A stretch of 64,000 nt of DNA from Acutalibacter sp. 1XD8-33 (GTDB taxonomy: Bacteria > Bacillota > Clostridia > Oscillospirales > Acutalibacteraceae): contig NZ_RAZF01000013.1 of assembly GCF_003612555.1 (NCBI RefSeq), positions 1 to 64,000 of the forward strand. Reading direction: 5' to 3'. Position numbers and translations under genes: made by a program. The notes under the pieces are model-generated. The model was not told where the DNA came from, did no database searches, and was given only the letters and a program-made list of their open reading frames with translations. Every line of letters begins with the position of its first letter. The first letter of the stretch is position 1. Below, piece after piece: positions 16,322 through 24,518 of the stretch.

Positions 16322-16424
16322 TTATCCATCGCTTTACATAAAATAAGAGCTTGGGGAAACTTTTCCACGGCCCTTTTTCGGGTAGGACAAAGGGTTCTCA
16401 ACAGTTTCCACAGAGTTTTCAACA
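16322..16424 (+). other. Cluster of DnaA-box-like 9-mers in a 430-bp gene-free gap
   Basis: The gap 16173-16601 holds no convincing gene. It contains TTATCCATC (16322-16330), TTTTCCACG (16361-16369), TTCTCAACA (16395-16403), GTTTCCACA (16404-16412) and TTTTCAACA (16416-16424), all on one strand and each about two or three mismatches from the DnaA consensus TTATCCACA. The last three are packed almost head to tail. This could bind DnaA weakly; it is not oriC by context, since dnaA/dnaN are absent. Confidence 0.3.
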
Positions 16425-16543
16425 TTCCACTCCTGCGCATAAACCAGGTTATGGCAACTGTGGGCGGCCATGCAAAGGAAAAGCCGTAAACAGTATTTTC
16501 GAAAAGGAACTCGCATCCGATTGTTTCCGGCAAAGCCGTCCGC

Positions 16544-16572
16544 TTTACTTTTCCTTGGGAATTTGCTATAAT
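16544..16572 (+). promoter_or_regulatory. Sigma-A type promoter of the NUDIX gene
   Basis: TTTACT (16544-16549), a 17-bp spacer, then TATAAT (16567-16572), giving a leader of only about 25 bases before the ATG at 16602. Confidence 0.65.
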
Positions 16573-16601
16573 TGTCAAATCTAGGAAAAGGGGGATGGAA
16601 A

Positions 16602-17039
16602 ATGGCGAATCTGTGCTGCCAGGTTTATGACTGGGACGAAAACGGAAGGAATAAATATGTAGTGGTATTTTCACGGTATAAGGGAAAACTGCTGTTGAGC
16701 CGCCACCAAGAGCGGGATACCTGGGAGACCCAGGGCGGGCACATAGAGCCGGGGGAGAGCGCGGAAGCCGCCGCCCGCCGGGAGCTCTGGGAGGAGAGCG
16801 GCGCGGAAAAATTTGCCATAGAGCCGGTGTGCCGGTATTATGCCTGGGAGGCAGGAGACAAGGAGGGCGGCTCCTGGGGCGCGGTGTTCTTTGCGGATAT
16901 CCAAAAGCTGGGGGCCCTGCCGGAAAGCGAGATGGCTCAGGTACAGGAGTTTGACAGCCTGCCGGAAGGTATTACCTACCCCGGCATTACCCCGTTCATC
17001 TTTGAGCGGGTGCGGGAGCGCTATGGACAGAAGTCATGA
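16602..17039 (+). CDS. NUDIX hydrolase
   Basis: 145 residues. The NUDIX box GGHIEPGESAEAAARRELWE (with EESGA following) is complete at about residues 46-68, so the Mg-dependent nucleoside-diphosphate-X hydrolase site is intact. The overall pattern (VVVFSRYKGKLLLSRHQERDTWE before the box) resembles YtkD/MutT-like members that clean oxidised or excess nucleotides. ATG 16602 follows GGGGGATGG. It is the first gene of a plus-strand run and has its own promoter. With an 8-oxoguanine glycosylase encoded 1.5 kb away, an oxidised-nucleotide role is plausible but unproven. Confidence 0.9.
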   Translation: MANLCCQVYDWDENGRNKYVVVFSRYKGKLLLSRHQERDTWETQGGHIEPGESAEAAARRELWEESGAEKFAIEPVCRYYAWEAGDKEGGSWGAVFFADIQKLGALPESEMAQVQEFDSLPEGITYPGITPFIFERVRERYGQKS

Positions 17040-17243
17040 GACGTTGCCGCAGGACGCGAAACAGCCGCACTGGTTGGAGGCGCCTTTTCAGCCAACTCTT
17101 CAGCCAACTCTGTTAGAAATTTGCACAGCAAGACGGAAAACAGGCCGGGACGTGTGAACGACAGTTTCGGCCCGGTGAAACCCAACGAGAACCTTTTGCC
17201 GTTCTTCGCGCCATGTGCTGCGAACGAAAGGGAGGAGAAAACG

Positions 17244-18128
17244 ATGAAAGCTAGAATTTTAGTCAACCCCAATGCCGGGAAACAGACCATTCTTCGAGAG
17301 ATGGAGGGGGTCCACCGGGCGTTTTCTGCCACGGGTAGTCAGCCGGTAATGGAGCTCACGGTAAATGCGGTTCATGCCCGGGAAGCTCTGGACCGGTCCA
17401 TAAAGAGCGGTCCAGACGTGCTGGTGTGCTGTGGAGGGGACGGCACCCTGAGCGCCACAGTGAACGAGCTGCTGCTGCGCGGGACCCGCCTTCCGCTAGG
17501 CTATATTCCCGCAGGAACCACCAATGACTTCGCCAACTTTCTGGGGCTGCCCAAGGACCCCAGTGATGCGGCGGAGCTCATTGCCAACGGCCATCCTTCG
17601 CCCATTGATGCCGGGCGCTTTGGGGACCGGTACTTTATTTATGTGGCCTCCTTTGGAGCCTTTACCCAGAGTTCCTATACCGCGACCCAAAGCCTGAAAA
17701 ACTCCCTGGGGCACCTGGCCTATGTGATCGAGGGCATCAAGGAGCTTCCGGCATTGAAATCCTATTCTGTCCGGGTGGAGACGGCGGAGGGCGGCATTTA
17801 TGAAGGGGAGTACATCTTCGGCGCTGTGAGCAATTCCACTTCGCTGGGCGGGGTGATTAAGCTGGATGCTGGAAAGGTGGATCCCGCGGATGGAAAATTC
17901 GAACTGTCCCTTGTGAAGAAGCCCAAGAATCTTCACGAGCTGAACCGGATCCTTTTAGCTCTGGGCGGCGGCAAGGGGGATGAGGAACTGATTACCTTTG
18001 TGCATACGGCAGGAGCTTCTTTTTCCTGTGCGGAGCCTATGCCCTGGTCTTTGGATGGAGAGTATGCCAGCGGGGGCACGGACGTGAGAGTAGAGGTGGT
18101 AGAGAACGCGCTGGATCTTTTCCGGTGA
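17244..18128 (+). CDS. Diacylglycerol/lipid kinase family protein
   Basis: 294 residues, starting at ATG 17244 behind GGGAGGAG; the longer frame from 17121 is not supported. N-terminal NPNAGK motif (residues 8-13) and the catalytic GGDGTLSATVNELL (about 68-81) with GYIPAGTTNDFANFLG are typical of the DAGK catalytic domain (YegS/DgkB/BmrU group); the C-terminal domain has SLDGEYAS. It probably phosphorylates diacylglycerol or another lipid at the membrane face to return it to phospholipid synthesis. The 200-bp gap before it contains no clear promoter. Confidence 0.92.
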   Translation: MKARILVNPNAGKQTILREMEGVHRAFSATGSQPVMELTVNAVHAREALDRSIKSGPDVLVCCGGDGTLSATVNELLLRGTRLPLGYIPAGTTNDFANFLGLPKDPSDAAELIANGHPSPIDAGRFGDRYFIYVASFGAFTQSSYTATQSLKNSLGHLAYVIEGIKELPALKSYSVRVETAEGGIYEGEYIFGAVSNSTSLGGVIKLDAGKVDPADGKFELSLVKKPKNLHELNRILLALGGGKGDEELITFVHTAGASFSCAEPMPWSLDGEYASGGTDVRVEVVENALDLFR

Positions 18129-18368
18129 GGGAGAGCGCCCGTCCGGTTCGCGGGCCGCCGGCCTTCGGGCTTCGCGGGACCGAGGGCGCGCTGCAAAAAA
18201 GTTCGCTGCGGTCCGGTGTTCGCCGGTGGGAAAAGTTAAGGAAATTGCGGCTTTTGTTTACAGTGTGTTCAACAACTTGGCCGCAAAATCCGCTACAATA
18301 ATCATGAAAGGCAGTCCCGCCCAAAATCAATGGGGATGGAGAAACCACCTGTAAAGAAGGATGAAACC

Positions 18369-19277
18369 ATGTTCGGCTATGTGCGCCCTTATAAACCGGA
18401 GCTTTTGGTGCGGGAGTACAGCCAATATAAGGCGGTCTACTGCCAGCTGTGCAAAATCCTGGGCCGGGAGTATGGGATCTTTTCCCGGTTCGCCCTGAGC
18501 TATGACTGCGCCTTTTATGCTCTTCTGGCCCTGTGCGCTCCCGGCGGACAGGTGGAGGAGTGCCGGGGACGGTGCGTGTGCAATCCCCTGAAGGCCTGCA
18601 CGTATCTGTCCAGTCCTGGAGAAGAGTACAAAAAAGCGGCGGCTCTGTGCGTGCTGCTCACCTATCACAAGTTGCGGGACAATCTCCAGGACGAGGGTTT
18701 TCTGAAATCCCTGGGAAGCAGGCTGCTTGTGCCCCTGGCCTCGGGACAGGCAAAAAGAGCCGCCAAACGTTATCCCTTTTTGGCGGAGACGGTGGAGGCC
18801 GCCATGGAGGGCCAGCGTCAGGCGGAGAAGAATTTGGAGGGCGTGGATGCCTGCGCCGAGCCCACCGCCCGTCTGCTGGAGGCGGTTTTCGGAGAGCTGG
18901 CAAAGGAAAATGAAAGGCAAAAGCCGGTATGGGCCCGGTTCGGGTATTTCCTGGGCCGCTGGGTCTATCTGATGGACGCGGCGGAGGATCTGGGAGAGGA
19001 TCTGCAGAGCGGGGCTTTCAACCCCTTCGTCAGGAAGTTGGGACTGGAGGAAAAGAAGGAGCTCTCCGGGGAGGAGCGTGCCTGGGCCGAGGAGGAGTGT
19101 AATGCCGTGCTCAACGCTACCGCCGCCCAGGTAGTTTTGGCGCTGAATCTGATGGAGCTGGAGCGGTTCGGGCCTATCATTCGAAATGTGGGGGAGAAGG
19201 GGCTGCCCCAGGTGCAGAGAGAGATCCTGTTTCTCCATGTGAAGGAAAAATCCAGACGGGAACTGAAAAGGCTATAG
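18369..19277 (+). CDS. DUF5685-type protein
   Basis: 302 residues; ATG 18369 (MFGYVRPYKPELLVREY) follows AAGGA. The N-terminus has YKAVYCQLCKILGREYG, and a cysteine group CRGRCVCNPLKAC at about residues 66-78, followed by a mostly helical body (KKAAALCVLLTYHKLRDNLQDEG; GRWVYLMDAAEDLGEDLQSGAFNPF). I believe it is the DUF5685 family, of unknown function. The ordered Asp-rich helices (KLRDN, DAAEDLGEDL) resemble the paired helices of isoprenoid-type or metal-binding folds, but this is only an impression. It is followed after 79 bp by a DnaJ-domain gene, a pairing I have seen in related Clostridia. Confidence 0.75.
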   Translation: MFGYVRPYKPELLVREYSQYKAVYCQLCKILGREYGIFSRFALSYDCAFYALLALCAPGGQVEECRGRCVCNPLKACTYLSSPGEEYKKAAALCVLLTYHKLRDNLQDEGFLKSLGSRLLVPLASGQAKRAAKRYPFLAETVEAAMEGQRQAEKNLEGVDACAEPTARLLEAVFGELAKENERQKPVWARFGYFLGRWVYLMDAAEDLGEDLQSGAFNPFVRKLGLEEKKELSGEERAWAEEECNAVLNATAAQVVLALNLMELERFGPIIRNVGEKGLPQVQREILFLHVKEKSRRELKRL

Positions 19278-19356
19278 AGCCTGCCTGAAAGCGAAAGAGG
19301 CGGCAGGATTTGGGAAAAGGACAATTCGAGGTAAAAGCAAGAAAGGGAAGGTTGCT

Positions 19357-19974
19357 ATGACGGATCCGTATAAGGTTTTGGGGGTGTCCCGTTCCGCCAC
19401 CGACGAAGAGGTTAAGGACGCTTACCGGGCGTTGGCAAAAAAATATCATCCGGACCAGTACTCGGACAGCCCGCTGAAAGATCTGGCCGATGAAAAGATG
19501 AAGGAGATCAACGAGGCCTATGACGCCATTACCGCCCAACGCAGAGGCGGAGGCTATTCCTACGGCGGAGCGCAGAATCCGGTGCATTCCAGTGGAAGTT
19601 CAGGCTTCAGCGATGTGCGCAGCTTCATTATGTCCGGCCGCATTGCCGACGCGGAGCAGATTCTGAACGGTGTGCCCGCCGGAAGCCGCAATGCCGAGTG
19701 GTATTTCTTAAAAGGCTCGGTGCTGTACCGCCGGGGCTGGCTGGAGGAGGCCAAGGACCACTTTTCCCGGGCCTGCCAGATGGACCCTGGAAACGGGGAG
19801 TACAGCGCCGCGTTGAACCAGGCCATGAACCAGCGGGGAGGCATGTACGGCGGGTATAATCCCAACCGGAATATGAGCGGCGGCGAGTGCAACACCTGCG
19901 ACATGTGCTCCGGACTGCTGATGGCGGACTGCTGCTGCGAGTGCATGGGCGGGGACCTGATCCCCTGCTGTTAA
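19357..19974 (+). CDS. J-domain protein with a cysteine-rich C-terminal tail
   Basis: 205 residues. The J-domain is at residues 1-65 with the essential HPD (KKYHPDQY), so it should stimulate an Hsp70. Next come a Gly/Ser linker, a TPR-like helical region (about 90-155: SGRIADAEQILNGV, AEWYFLKGSVLYRRGWLEEAKDHF) and a C-terminal tail with nine cysteines (CNTCDMCSGLLMADCCCEC...CC). It is not DnaJ itself: there are no CXXCXGXG zinc repeats. The tail could bind metal or a membrane partner, as in CCCEC-type J-proteins. It probably works with the DUF5685-type protein encoded just upstream. Repeat copy 5 begins directly after its stop. Confidence 0.85.
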   Translation: MTDPYKVLGVSRSATDEEVKDAYRALAKKYHPDQYSDSPLKDLADEKMKEINEAYDAITAQRRGGGYSYGGAQNPVHSSGSSGFSDVRSFIMSGRIADAEQILNGVPAGSRNAEWYFLKGSVLYRRGWLEEAKDHFSRACQMDPGNGEYSAALNQAMNQRGGMYGGYNPNRNMSGGECNTCDMCSGLLMADCCCECMGGDLIPCC

Positions 19975-19979
19975 TGATA

Positions 19980-20205
19980 GGGGGCTCGGATGGCGCGATG
20001 GCGCGTCCAGATTCCAGCTGGTGGGGAGTTTGAGGGGTGAGCGTCTGCCACTGGCGATTTTCCCCACCCCTGGACCGCGCAATGTGTTGTGGCTATGCGA
20101 AAACCGTAAATCGTTCACGACGAGCAAAGCGAGGAGTGGGTAAAAGTTTCGCCCGCCTTTTCAAAGGCGGTGGAGGTTTGGAGGCAGAGCCTCCAAGGTC
20201 TTAAT
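19980..20205. repeat. Modular intergenic repeat, copy 5
   Basis: Begins GGGGCTCGGATGG a few bases after the J-protein stop and ends CCTCCAAGGTCTTAA just before the ribosome-binding site of the next gene. Internal blocks: CGTCTGCCACTGGCG, GGACCGCGCAATGTGTTGTGGC, CGTTCACGACGAGCAAAGCGAG and the hairpin CGCCTTTTCAAAGGCG. Oriented opposite to copy 6, with which it shares several blocks. Confidence 0.75.
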
Positions 20206-20228
20206 CTCAAAAAAGGAAGGCGGAGAAC

Positions 20229-20774
20229 GTGAAGGACGCAAAGAAGCTGGCCCTCTGCGGCGTGATCGCGGCTATGTCCGTGGTGCTGATGCTCTTTGAA
20301 GGGCTGTTCTCTCTGGCCTCGGTGGCAGTTCCCGCCCTGGCCGGATGCCTGCTGATTCCCATCGTGGCGGAGGCCGGGCTGGGATACGCCTTCGGAACCT
20401 TTGGGGCCACAGGGCTTCTGTGCCTTTTCCTGGCTCCGGACCGGGAGGCCGCGCTGATTTATCTGTTGTTTTTCGGCTATTACCCGGCGCTTTACGCGGT
20501 ATTGAGCAAAATCAAGGGCGCCGTGCTCCGCTGGGCTGCAAAGCTGGCGCTGTTTAACGCTGCGGCGGTATCCGAGGCGTTGCTGACTATCTGGGTTTTG
20601 GGTGCGCCTGCGGAGGAATTTATGGAGATTCCCTTTGTTGGGGCATATGGGCCGGCGGTTTTGCTCCTGCTGGCCAACGGAGTGTTCGTGGTGTATGATA
20701 TTGCCCTGGCCGGGGTGATCGCCCAGTATTACCGGAGATTCCGGCGGATGATCGCCAAATACCTGCAAAAATAA
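20229..20774 (+). CDS. Integral membrane protein, ECF S-component-like
   Basis: 181 residues from GTG 20229 (AAGGCGGAG upstream). Five to six hydrophobic segments (about 6-25, 33-50, 54-72, 78-93, 105-125, 140-165) and a short basic C-terminus (RRFRRMIAKYLQK). The N-terminal KKLALCGVIAAMSVVLMLFEGL is the usual start of energy-coupling-factor substrate-binding subunits and of related DUF2232-like proteins. No substrate can be named and no ECF ATPase is nearby. A strong terminator follows. Confidence 0.7.
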   Translation: MKDAKKLALCGVIAAMSVVLMLFEGLFSLASVAVPALAGCLLIPIVAEAGLGYAFGTFGATGLLCLFLAPDREAALIYLLFFGYYPALYAVLSKIKGAVLRWAAKLALFNAAAVSEALLTIWVLGAPAEEFMEIPFVGAYGPAVLLLLANGVFVVYDIALAGVIAQYYRRFRRMIAKYLQK

Positions 20775-20787
20775 TCAAAAAAGCCAA

Positions 20788-20820
20788 AGCCTGCTCAGAG
20801 AGAGCGGGCTTTTTTGCTTT
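20788..20820 (+). terminator. Rho-independent terminator
   Basis: AGCCTGCTC (20788-20796) pairs with GAGCGGGCT (20802-20810), a 5-base loop between them, followed by TTTTTGCTTTT. It ends the transcript of the membrane protein gene and separates it from the rpiR-type gene. Confidence 0.85.
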
Positions 20821-20825
20821 TCGAC

Positions 20826-20854
20826 TTGATTTTCTTGCAGAAAAGACGTAAAAT
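20826..20854 (+). promoter_or_regulatory. Sigma-A type promoter of the RpiR-family gene
   Basis: TTGATT (20826-20831), 17-bp spacer, TAAAAT (20849-20854); the start codon is 40 bases downstream. Confidence 0.65.
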
Positions 20855-20894
20855 AAAGCTATTATTGTCTTTTTGGGAGAGGGAGGACATTTCC

Positions 20895-21767
20895 ATGAAC
20901 AACCAGCTTTCCGCCAGGATCCAGGACAGCAGCCGGGGCTTTTCCAAGAGTCAGCGGGCCATTGCCCGGTATCTTCAGGAGCACCCGGAGGAGGTGGCTT
21001 TTATGACCGCTTCCCGGCTGGGGGCCACGGTGGGAGTCAGTGAATCCACAGTGGTGCGTTTCGCCACGGAGATCGGGTACTCGGGATATCCGGCCATGCA
21101 GCAGGCCGTGCAGGAAATGATTCGCAACAAGCTCACCAGCTTTCAGCGGCTGGAAATGACTTCCCGGAACTTCCCTCAGGAAAGGCTTTTGGACGCGGTT
21201 TTGGGGCAGGACATCGACATCCTCCGCCACACCCGGGAAAGCCGGGATGAAGAGGCCTTTTACCGGGCGGTGGACGCTCTGGTGGGGGTCAGACGGGTGT
21301 TTGTTCTGGGAGCCGGGAGCTCTCTGGCCCTGGCCACCTTCCTGGCCCACTATCTCCGACTGGTGTTTGACACGGTGTTGCTGATAGAGGCCACCAGCGA
21401 GGCCTCCATTTACCAGCAGATGGTTCGGGCCAGGGCGGAGGACGCCATTATTGCCATCAGCTTTCCTCGGTACTCCAAAAAGGCTGCCAAGGCTCTGCAA
21501 TACGCATCCAGCCGGGGAATGACGGCTATCGCCATTACGGACAGCCGCCTGTCGCCTGTGGCGGAGAGCGCCTCCCATGTGCTTCTCGCCCACAGCGATA
21601 TGGTTTCTTTTGTGGATTCCCTGGTGGGACCATTGAGCCTGATCAACGCGCTGATCGTTACCGTGGCGATCCGGAAGAAGCAGGAGGTGGCGGAGACCCT
21701 GCGGCAGATCGAGTCCATCTGGGACGAATATGGAGTCTACGAAAAAGTGGAAGAGAGGAACGCTTGA
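20895..21767 (+). CDS. RpiR/MurR family transcriptional regulator
   Basis: 290 residues from ATG 20895 behind GGGAGGAC. The N-terminal HTH_6 domain (about 1-78) has SKSQRAIARYLQEHPEEVAFMTA and VGVSESTVVRFATEIGYSGY. The C-terminal SIS sugar-phosphate-binding domain (about 125-260) shows VFVLGAGSSLALATFLAHYL and IAISFPRYSKKAAKALQYA. Such proteins sense phosphosugars and control their catabolic genes. No sugar operon is adjacent; the next gene, overlapping by four bases (TTGA), is a flavoprotein, so its targets probably lie elsewhere. Confidence 0.93.
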   Translation: MNNQLSARIQDSSRGFSKSQRAIARYLQEHPEEVAFMTASRLGATVGVSESTVVRFATEIGYSGYPAMQQAVQEMIRNKLTSFQRLEMTSRNFPQERLLDAVLGQDIDILRHTRESRDEEAFYRAVDALVGVRRVFVLGAGSSLALATFLAHYLRLVFDTVLLIEATSEASIYQQMVRARAEDAIIAISFPRYSKKAAKALQYASSRGMTAIAITDSRLSPVAESASHVLLAHSDMVSFVDSLVGPLSLINALIVTVAIRKKQEVAETLRQIESIWDEYGVYEKVEERNA

Positions 21768-22987
21768 CGGGCGCGGCTGTGATTGGCGGTGGCGCGGCAG
21801 GGCTGATGGCTGCGGGCATGTGCGCCGCCCAGGGGATTCCAACTGTGGTTTTGGAGAAAAACCGCCGCTTGGGCCGGAAGCTGCGTATCACCGGCAAAGG
21901 GCGGTGCAATCTGACCAACCAGTGCCCGCCCCAGGACGTAATCGCTGCGGCCCACGGGGGGAAATTTCTCTATAGCGCGGTGAACGCTTTTTCTCCAGAG
22001 GCGGTCATGGCTTTTTTTGAGGGCCTGGGCGTGCCCCTGAAGGTGGAGCGAGGCCGGCGGGTGTTCCCCCAGTCGGACAGCGCCCACGATGTGGCGGACG
22101 CCCTGGGGCGCTTCGTGGAGAGATCCGGGGCGCGGGTCCTGCGGGAGACGGCCAGCCAGATCTTGGTGGAGGCGGGGACCGTGCGGGGGGTGGAGACAGA
22201 GTCCGGGGTCCATCCGGCGGACCGGGTGCTCGTCGCCTGCGGAGGCGCGTCCTACCCGTCCACTGGTTCCGACGGCTCCGGCTTCCGGCTGGCGGAGGCT
22301 GTGGGGCATACCATTGTGCCGGTGGGGCCCTCCCTGGTTCCCCTGGTGGAGGAGGGGGAGTTCTGCGCCCGGATGATGGGCCTCTCCCTGCGGAACTGCG
22401 GAGTGCGGGTGACGGAGGCCGGGAAGAAGAAGCCGGTATACGAGGACTTCGGGGAGCTGCTCTTCACCCATTTCGGCCTGTCCGGGCCCACGATCCTCAG
22501 CGCCTCGGCCCATATGCGAAAGCCGGGGAAATACACGGTCCACCTGGACCTGAAGCCCGCCCTGAGCGAGTCCCAGCTGGACGCCCGGCTGCTCCGGGAC
22601 TTGGAGGAGAACCGGAACCGGGTGTTCCAGAACTCCCTGGACCGGCTTCTGCCCCAGAAGCTGATCCCCGTGGCGGTGGAGCGCTCGGGGATTCCCGGGG
22701 AGACCCGGTGCCACTCGGTGACCAGGGAGCAGCGGCGAGGGCTTCTGGCCCTGCTGAAGGATTTCACCGTGGAGATCCGTGGCTTTCGGCCCCTGGAGGA
22801 GGCCATCGTCACCGCCGGGGGGGTGAGCCTCAAGGAGGTGGACCCCAGAACCATGGAGTCCCGGCTGGTGAAGGGGCTCTATTTTGCCGGGGAGGTGCTG
22901 GACGTGGACGCGCCCACCGGCGGCTATAATTTGCAGATCGCCTTTTCCACAGGACGGCTGGCCGGGATGAGCATGGGGACCCCTTAA
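21764..22987 (+). CDS. HI0933/YhiN-family FAD-dependent oxidoreductase
   Basis: 407 residues starting at TTG 21764, which overlaps the preceding stop codon. The dinucleotide-binding motif VIGGGAAGLMAAGMCA is at residues 6-21, then RKLRITGKGRCNLTN (about 42-56), a family hallmark; the FAD-binding end reads GLYFAGEVLDVDAPTGGYNLQIAFSTG. Members are flavoproteins of uncertain substrate (BaiN-like annotation is common in gut Clostridia, where one member was proposed as a bile-acid 7-dehydroxylation reductase). The presence of bsh in this window makes that link interesting but not established. Repeat copy 6 starts at its stop codon. Confidence 0.9.
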   Translation: MTGAAVIGGGAAGLMAAGMCAAQGIPTVVLEKNRRLGRKLRITGKGRCNLTNQCPPQDVIAAAHGGKFLYSAVNAFSPEAVMAFFEGLGVPLKVERGRRVFPQSDSAHDVADALGRFVERSGARVLRETASQILVEAGTVRGVETESGVHPADRVLVACGGASYPSTGSDGSGFRLAEAVGHTIVPVGPSLVPLVEEGEFCARMMGLSLRNCGVRVTEAGKKKPVYEDFGELLFTHFGLSGPTILSASAHMRKPGKYTVHLDLKPALSESQLDARLLRDLEENRNRVFQNSLDRLLPQKLIPVAVERSGIPGETRCHSVTREQRRGLLALLKDFTVEIRGFRPLEEAIVTAGGVSLKEVDPRTMESRLVKGLYFAGEVLDVDAPTGGYNLQIAFSTGRLAGMSMGTP

Positions 22988-23225
22988 GACCTTGGGGCGT
23001 TGTCTCACCTGCCGGCTCGGTCGGTTCGCGGCGTGTCTGCCACTGGCAGACGCTCACCCCCACACCCCACAAACTTTTTGAAAAAAGTTTGATCAAAAAC
23101 TTTTACCCACTCCTCGCTTTGCTCGTCGTGAACGTTTTACGATTTTCACATAGCCACAACATATTGCGCGGTCCAGGGGCGTTAGGCCCCTGGCAGGGTG
23201 TGGGACGGAGTCCCACGGTCTTTCC
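22988..23225. repeat. Modular intergenic repeat, copy 6 (A part of a composite)
   Basis: Starts directly after the flavoprotein stop with GACCTTGGGGCGTTG, then CACCTGCCGGCTCGGTCGG, the hairpin GTCTGCCACTGGCAGAC, the hairpin AAACTTTTTGAAAAAAGTTT, CACTCCTCGCTTTGCTCGTCG, CACAACATATTGCGCGGTCC, the hairpin CCAGGGGCGTTAGGCCCCTGG and GGGACGGAGTCCCACGGTC. It passes without a gap into the B part at 23226. Confidence 0.8.
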
Positions 23226-23480
23226 CTTGACCTTAACACCTGAGAAGCGCAATTTTGGTGGTGAATTGACGGGCGAAGCCCGGCAAGAGGCCCCTTTTTG
23301 CAAGAGAAAAAGGGGCCTAGTCCCGGAACCAGCCAGCGCTTTCAGGGATATCCCGACTGCGAAGCAGGCGGGACGAAACCCTTAGTCCCGGAACCTGCTA
23401 TCTGAGCGCACGAGCGTACCAGCCGAGAGCGCGCCCTGCCTGCTGAAATCTGGACCCGCTATTGCGCCCGCCGTTCCCCC
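23226..23480 (+). repeat. Composite repeat, B part (first copy)
   Basis: Begins TTAACACCTGAGAAGCGC, followed by a GAATTG...GGGCGAAGCCC hairpin, a near-perfect hairpin AGGCCCCTTTTT/AAAAAGGGGCCT, CCCGGAACCAGCC, TCCCGACTGCGAAGCAGGCGGGA, TCTGAGCGCACGAGCGTACC and CTGAAATCTGGACCCGC. The same blocks in the same order occur at 31986-32275 and, inverted, at 41735-41920 and 60340-60655. No protein is encoded in the 530-bp gap 22988-23519. Confidence 0.75.
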
Positions 23481-23519
23481 CATATAAATTATATATTATT
23501 TTAGAAAAGGAGAATCGTC

Positions 23520-24518
23520 ATGGACGACAGACCAATGCTCTCCCGGAAAGACGTGCTGGAGATTGTCCGGGGGCTGGATTTTATGGACAGCGGGGATTGC
23601 TGGCTCACTTCCGGGGCGGCCCTGGTGCTCTTCGGCGTGCGGGAGACCACCCACGATGTGGACCTGATCTGCACCAGCGCCCTTGCGGACCGCCTGGAGG
23701 CCCGGGGCGTCCCCTTCCGCCGGGACGGGCTGGGCGGCGCCCGGATTTTCGCCTATGGCCAGGATGTGGAGCTCCTGGAGGACTGGGACACCGAAGAGGT
23801 GGTCACGGTGGAGGGTCTGCGCTCCGCCAGCCTTCTGAGCATCCGGAAGCAGAAGGAGAAGCTGGGCCGGGAGAAGGACCTGCGGGACATCGCCCTCATC
23901 GACCGGTTTTTGCGAAAAAGCGCCGGGAAAATCCGCCTGGAGACGGAACGGCTGGTTTTGCGGGATTATCTCCCCCAGGATGAGGAAGAATACTATCAGC
24001 TGAAAAGCCACGAGGGGACCATGGGCCGCTATATGGGGGACATCATGGTCCACAGCCGGGAGGAGGCCCGGGCGGATTTCGCCAACGTGCTGGCTGACCA
24101 GAAAAAGCCAGACCGGACCTTCTATTTCCTCCGGGCGGAGCTGAAGGAGGGCGGCAGGCAGATCGGCTCCGTGGGCTACACCGTGGAGGGCCGCACGCCT
24201 GTGGGCAAGCTGGTCCACGGGGGCTACTTCTACTTCCCGGAGTTCTGGGGCAAGGGCTACGGTACCGAGGCCTTCCGGGAGGTGATCCGCTTCGCCTTTC
24301 TGGAGGACGGGGTGTACAGGTTCTCCACCGGCTGCCTCCAGGAGAACCGGGGCTCCGAGAGAATTATGCAAAAATGCGGCATGGTCCGGGAGGCGGAGCG
24401 GGTGGACTGGGTCTGGCACGGCGGACAGATGAAAACCCGCCTGGAATACCGCCTGCTGCGAAGAGAATATGATGCATGGAGGGAGATATTCCCCGAGAAA
24501 GGAGCGCCCCGCGTATGA
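23520..24518 (+). CDS. Nucleotidyltransferase-fold domain fused to a GNAT acetyltransferase
   Basis: 332 residues from ATG 23520 (AAAAGGAGAATCGTC). Residues 1-135 resemble the DUF6036/AbiEii-like nucleotidyltransferase fold: CWLTSGAALVLFGVRETTHDVDLIC gives the GGS-like helix start and the DxD-type metal pair (HDVDL), then KEKLGREKDLRDIALIDRFL. Residues 138-320 are a RimJ/RimL-type GNAT acetyltransferase (RLETERLVLRDYLPQDEEEYY; the acetyl-CoA loop EFWGKGYGTEAFREVIRFA; ENRGSERIMQKCGM). The pairing in one chain is unusual. Its substrate is unknown. A 44-residue membrane peptide gene overlaps its stop by four bases, and cmk follows. Confidence 0.82.
   Translation: MDDRPMLSRKDVLEIVRGLDFMDSGDCWLTSGAALVLFGVRETTHDVDLICTSALADRLEARGVPFRRDGLGGARIFAYGQDVELLEDWDTEEVVTVEGLRSASLLSIRKQKEKLGREKDLRDIALIDRFLRKSAGKIRLETERLVLRDYLPQDEEEYYQLKSHEGTMGRYMGDIMVHSREEARADFANVLADQKKPDRTFYFLRAELKEGGRQIGSVGYTVEGRTPVGKLVHGGYFYFPEFWGKGYGTEAFREVIRFAFLEDGVYRFSTGCLQENRGSERIMQKCGMVREAERVDWVWHGGQMKTRLEYRLLRREYDAWREIFPEKGAPRV

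Noticed and set aside
16322-16424. Chromosomal replication origin
   Set aside because: The boxes are weak and dnaA, dnaN and other origin genes are absent; kept only as a low-confidence DnaA-like cluster.
16312-16674. 120-codon minus-strand frame upstream of the NUDIX gene
   Set aside because: It overlaps the NUDIX promoter and start; no ribosome-binding site and no recognisable domain.
21737-23008. 423-codon minus-strand frame over the flavoprotein gene
   Set aside because: Antisense shadow of the HI0933-type gene; rich in His, Pro, Gly and without family features.
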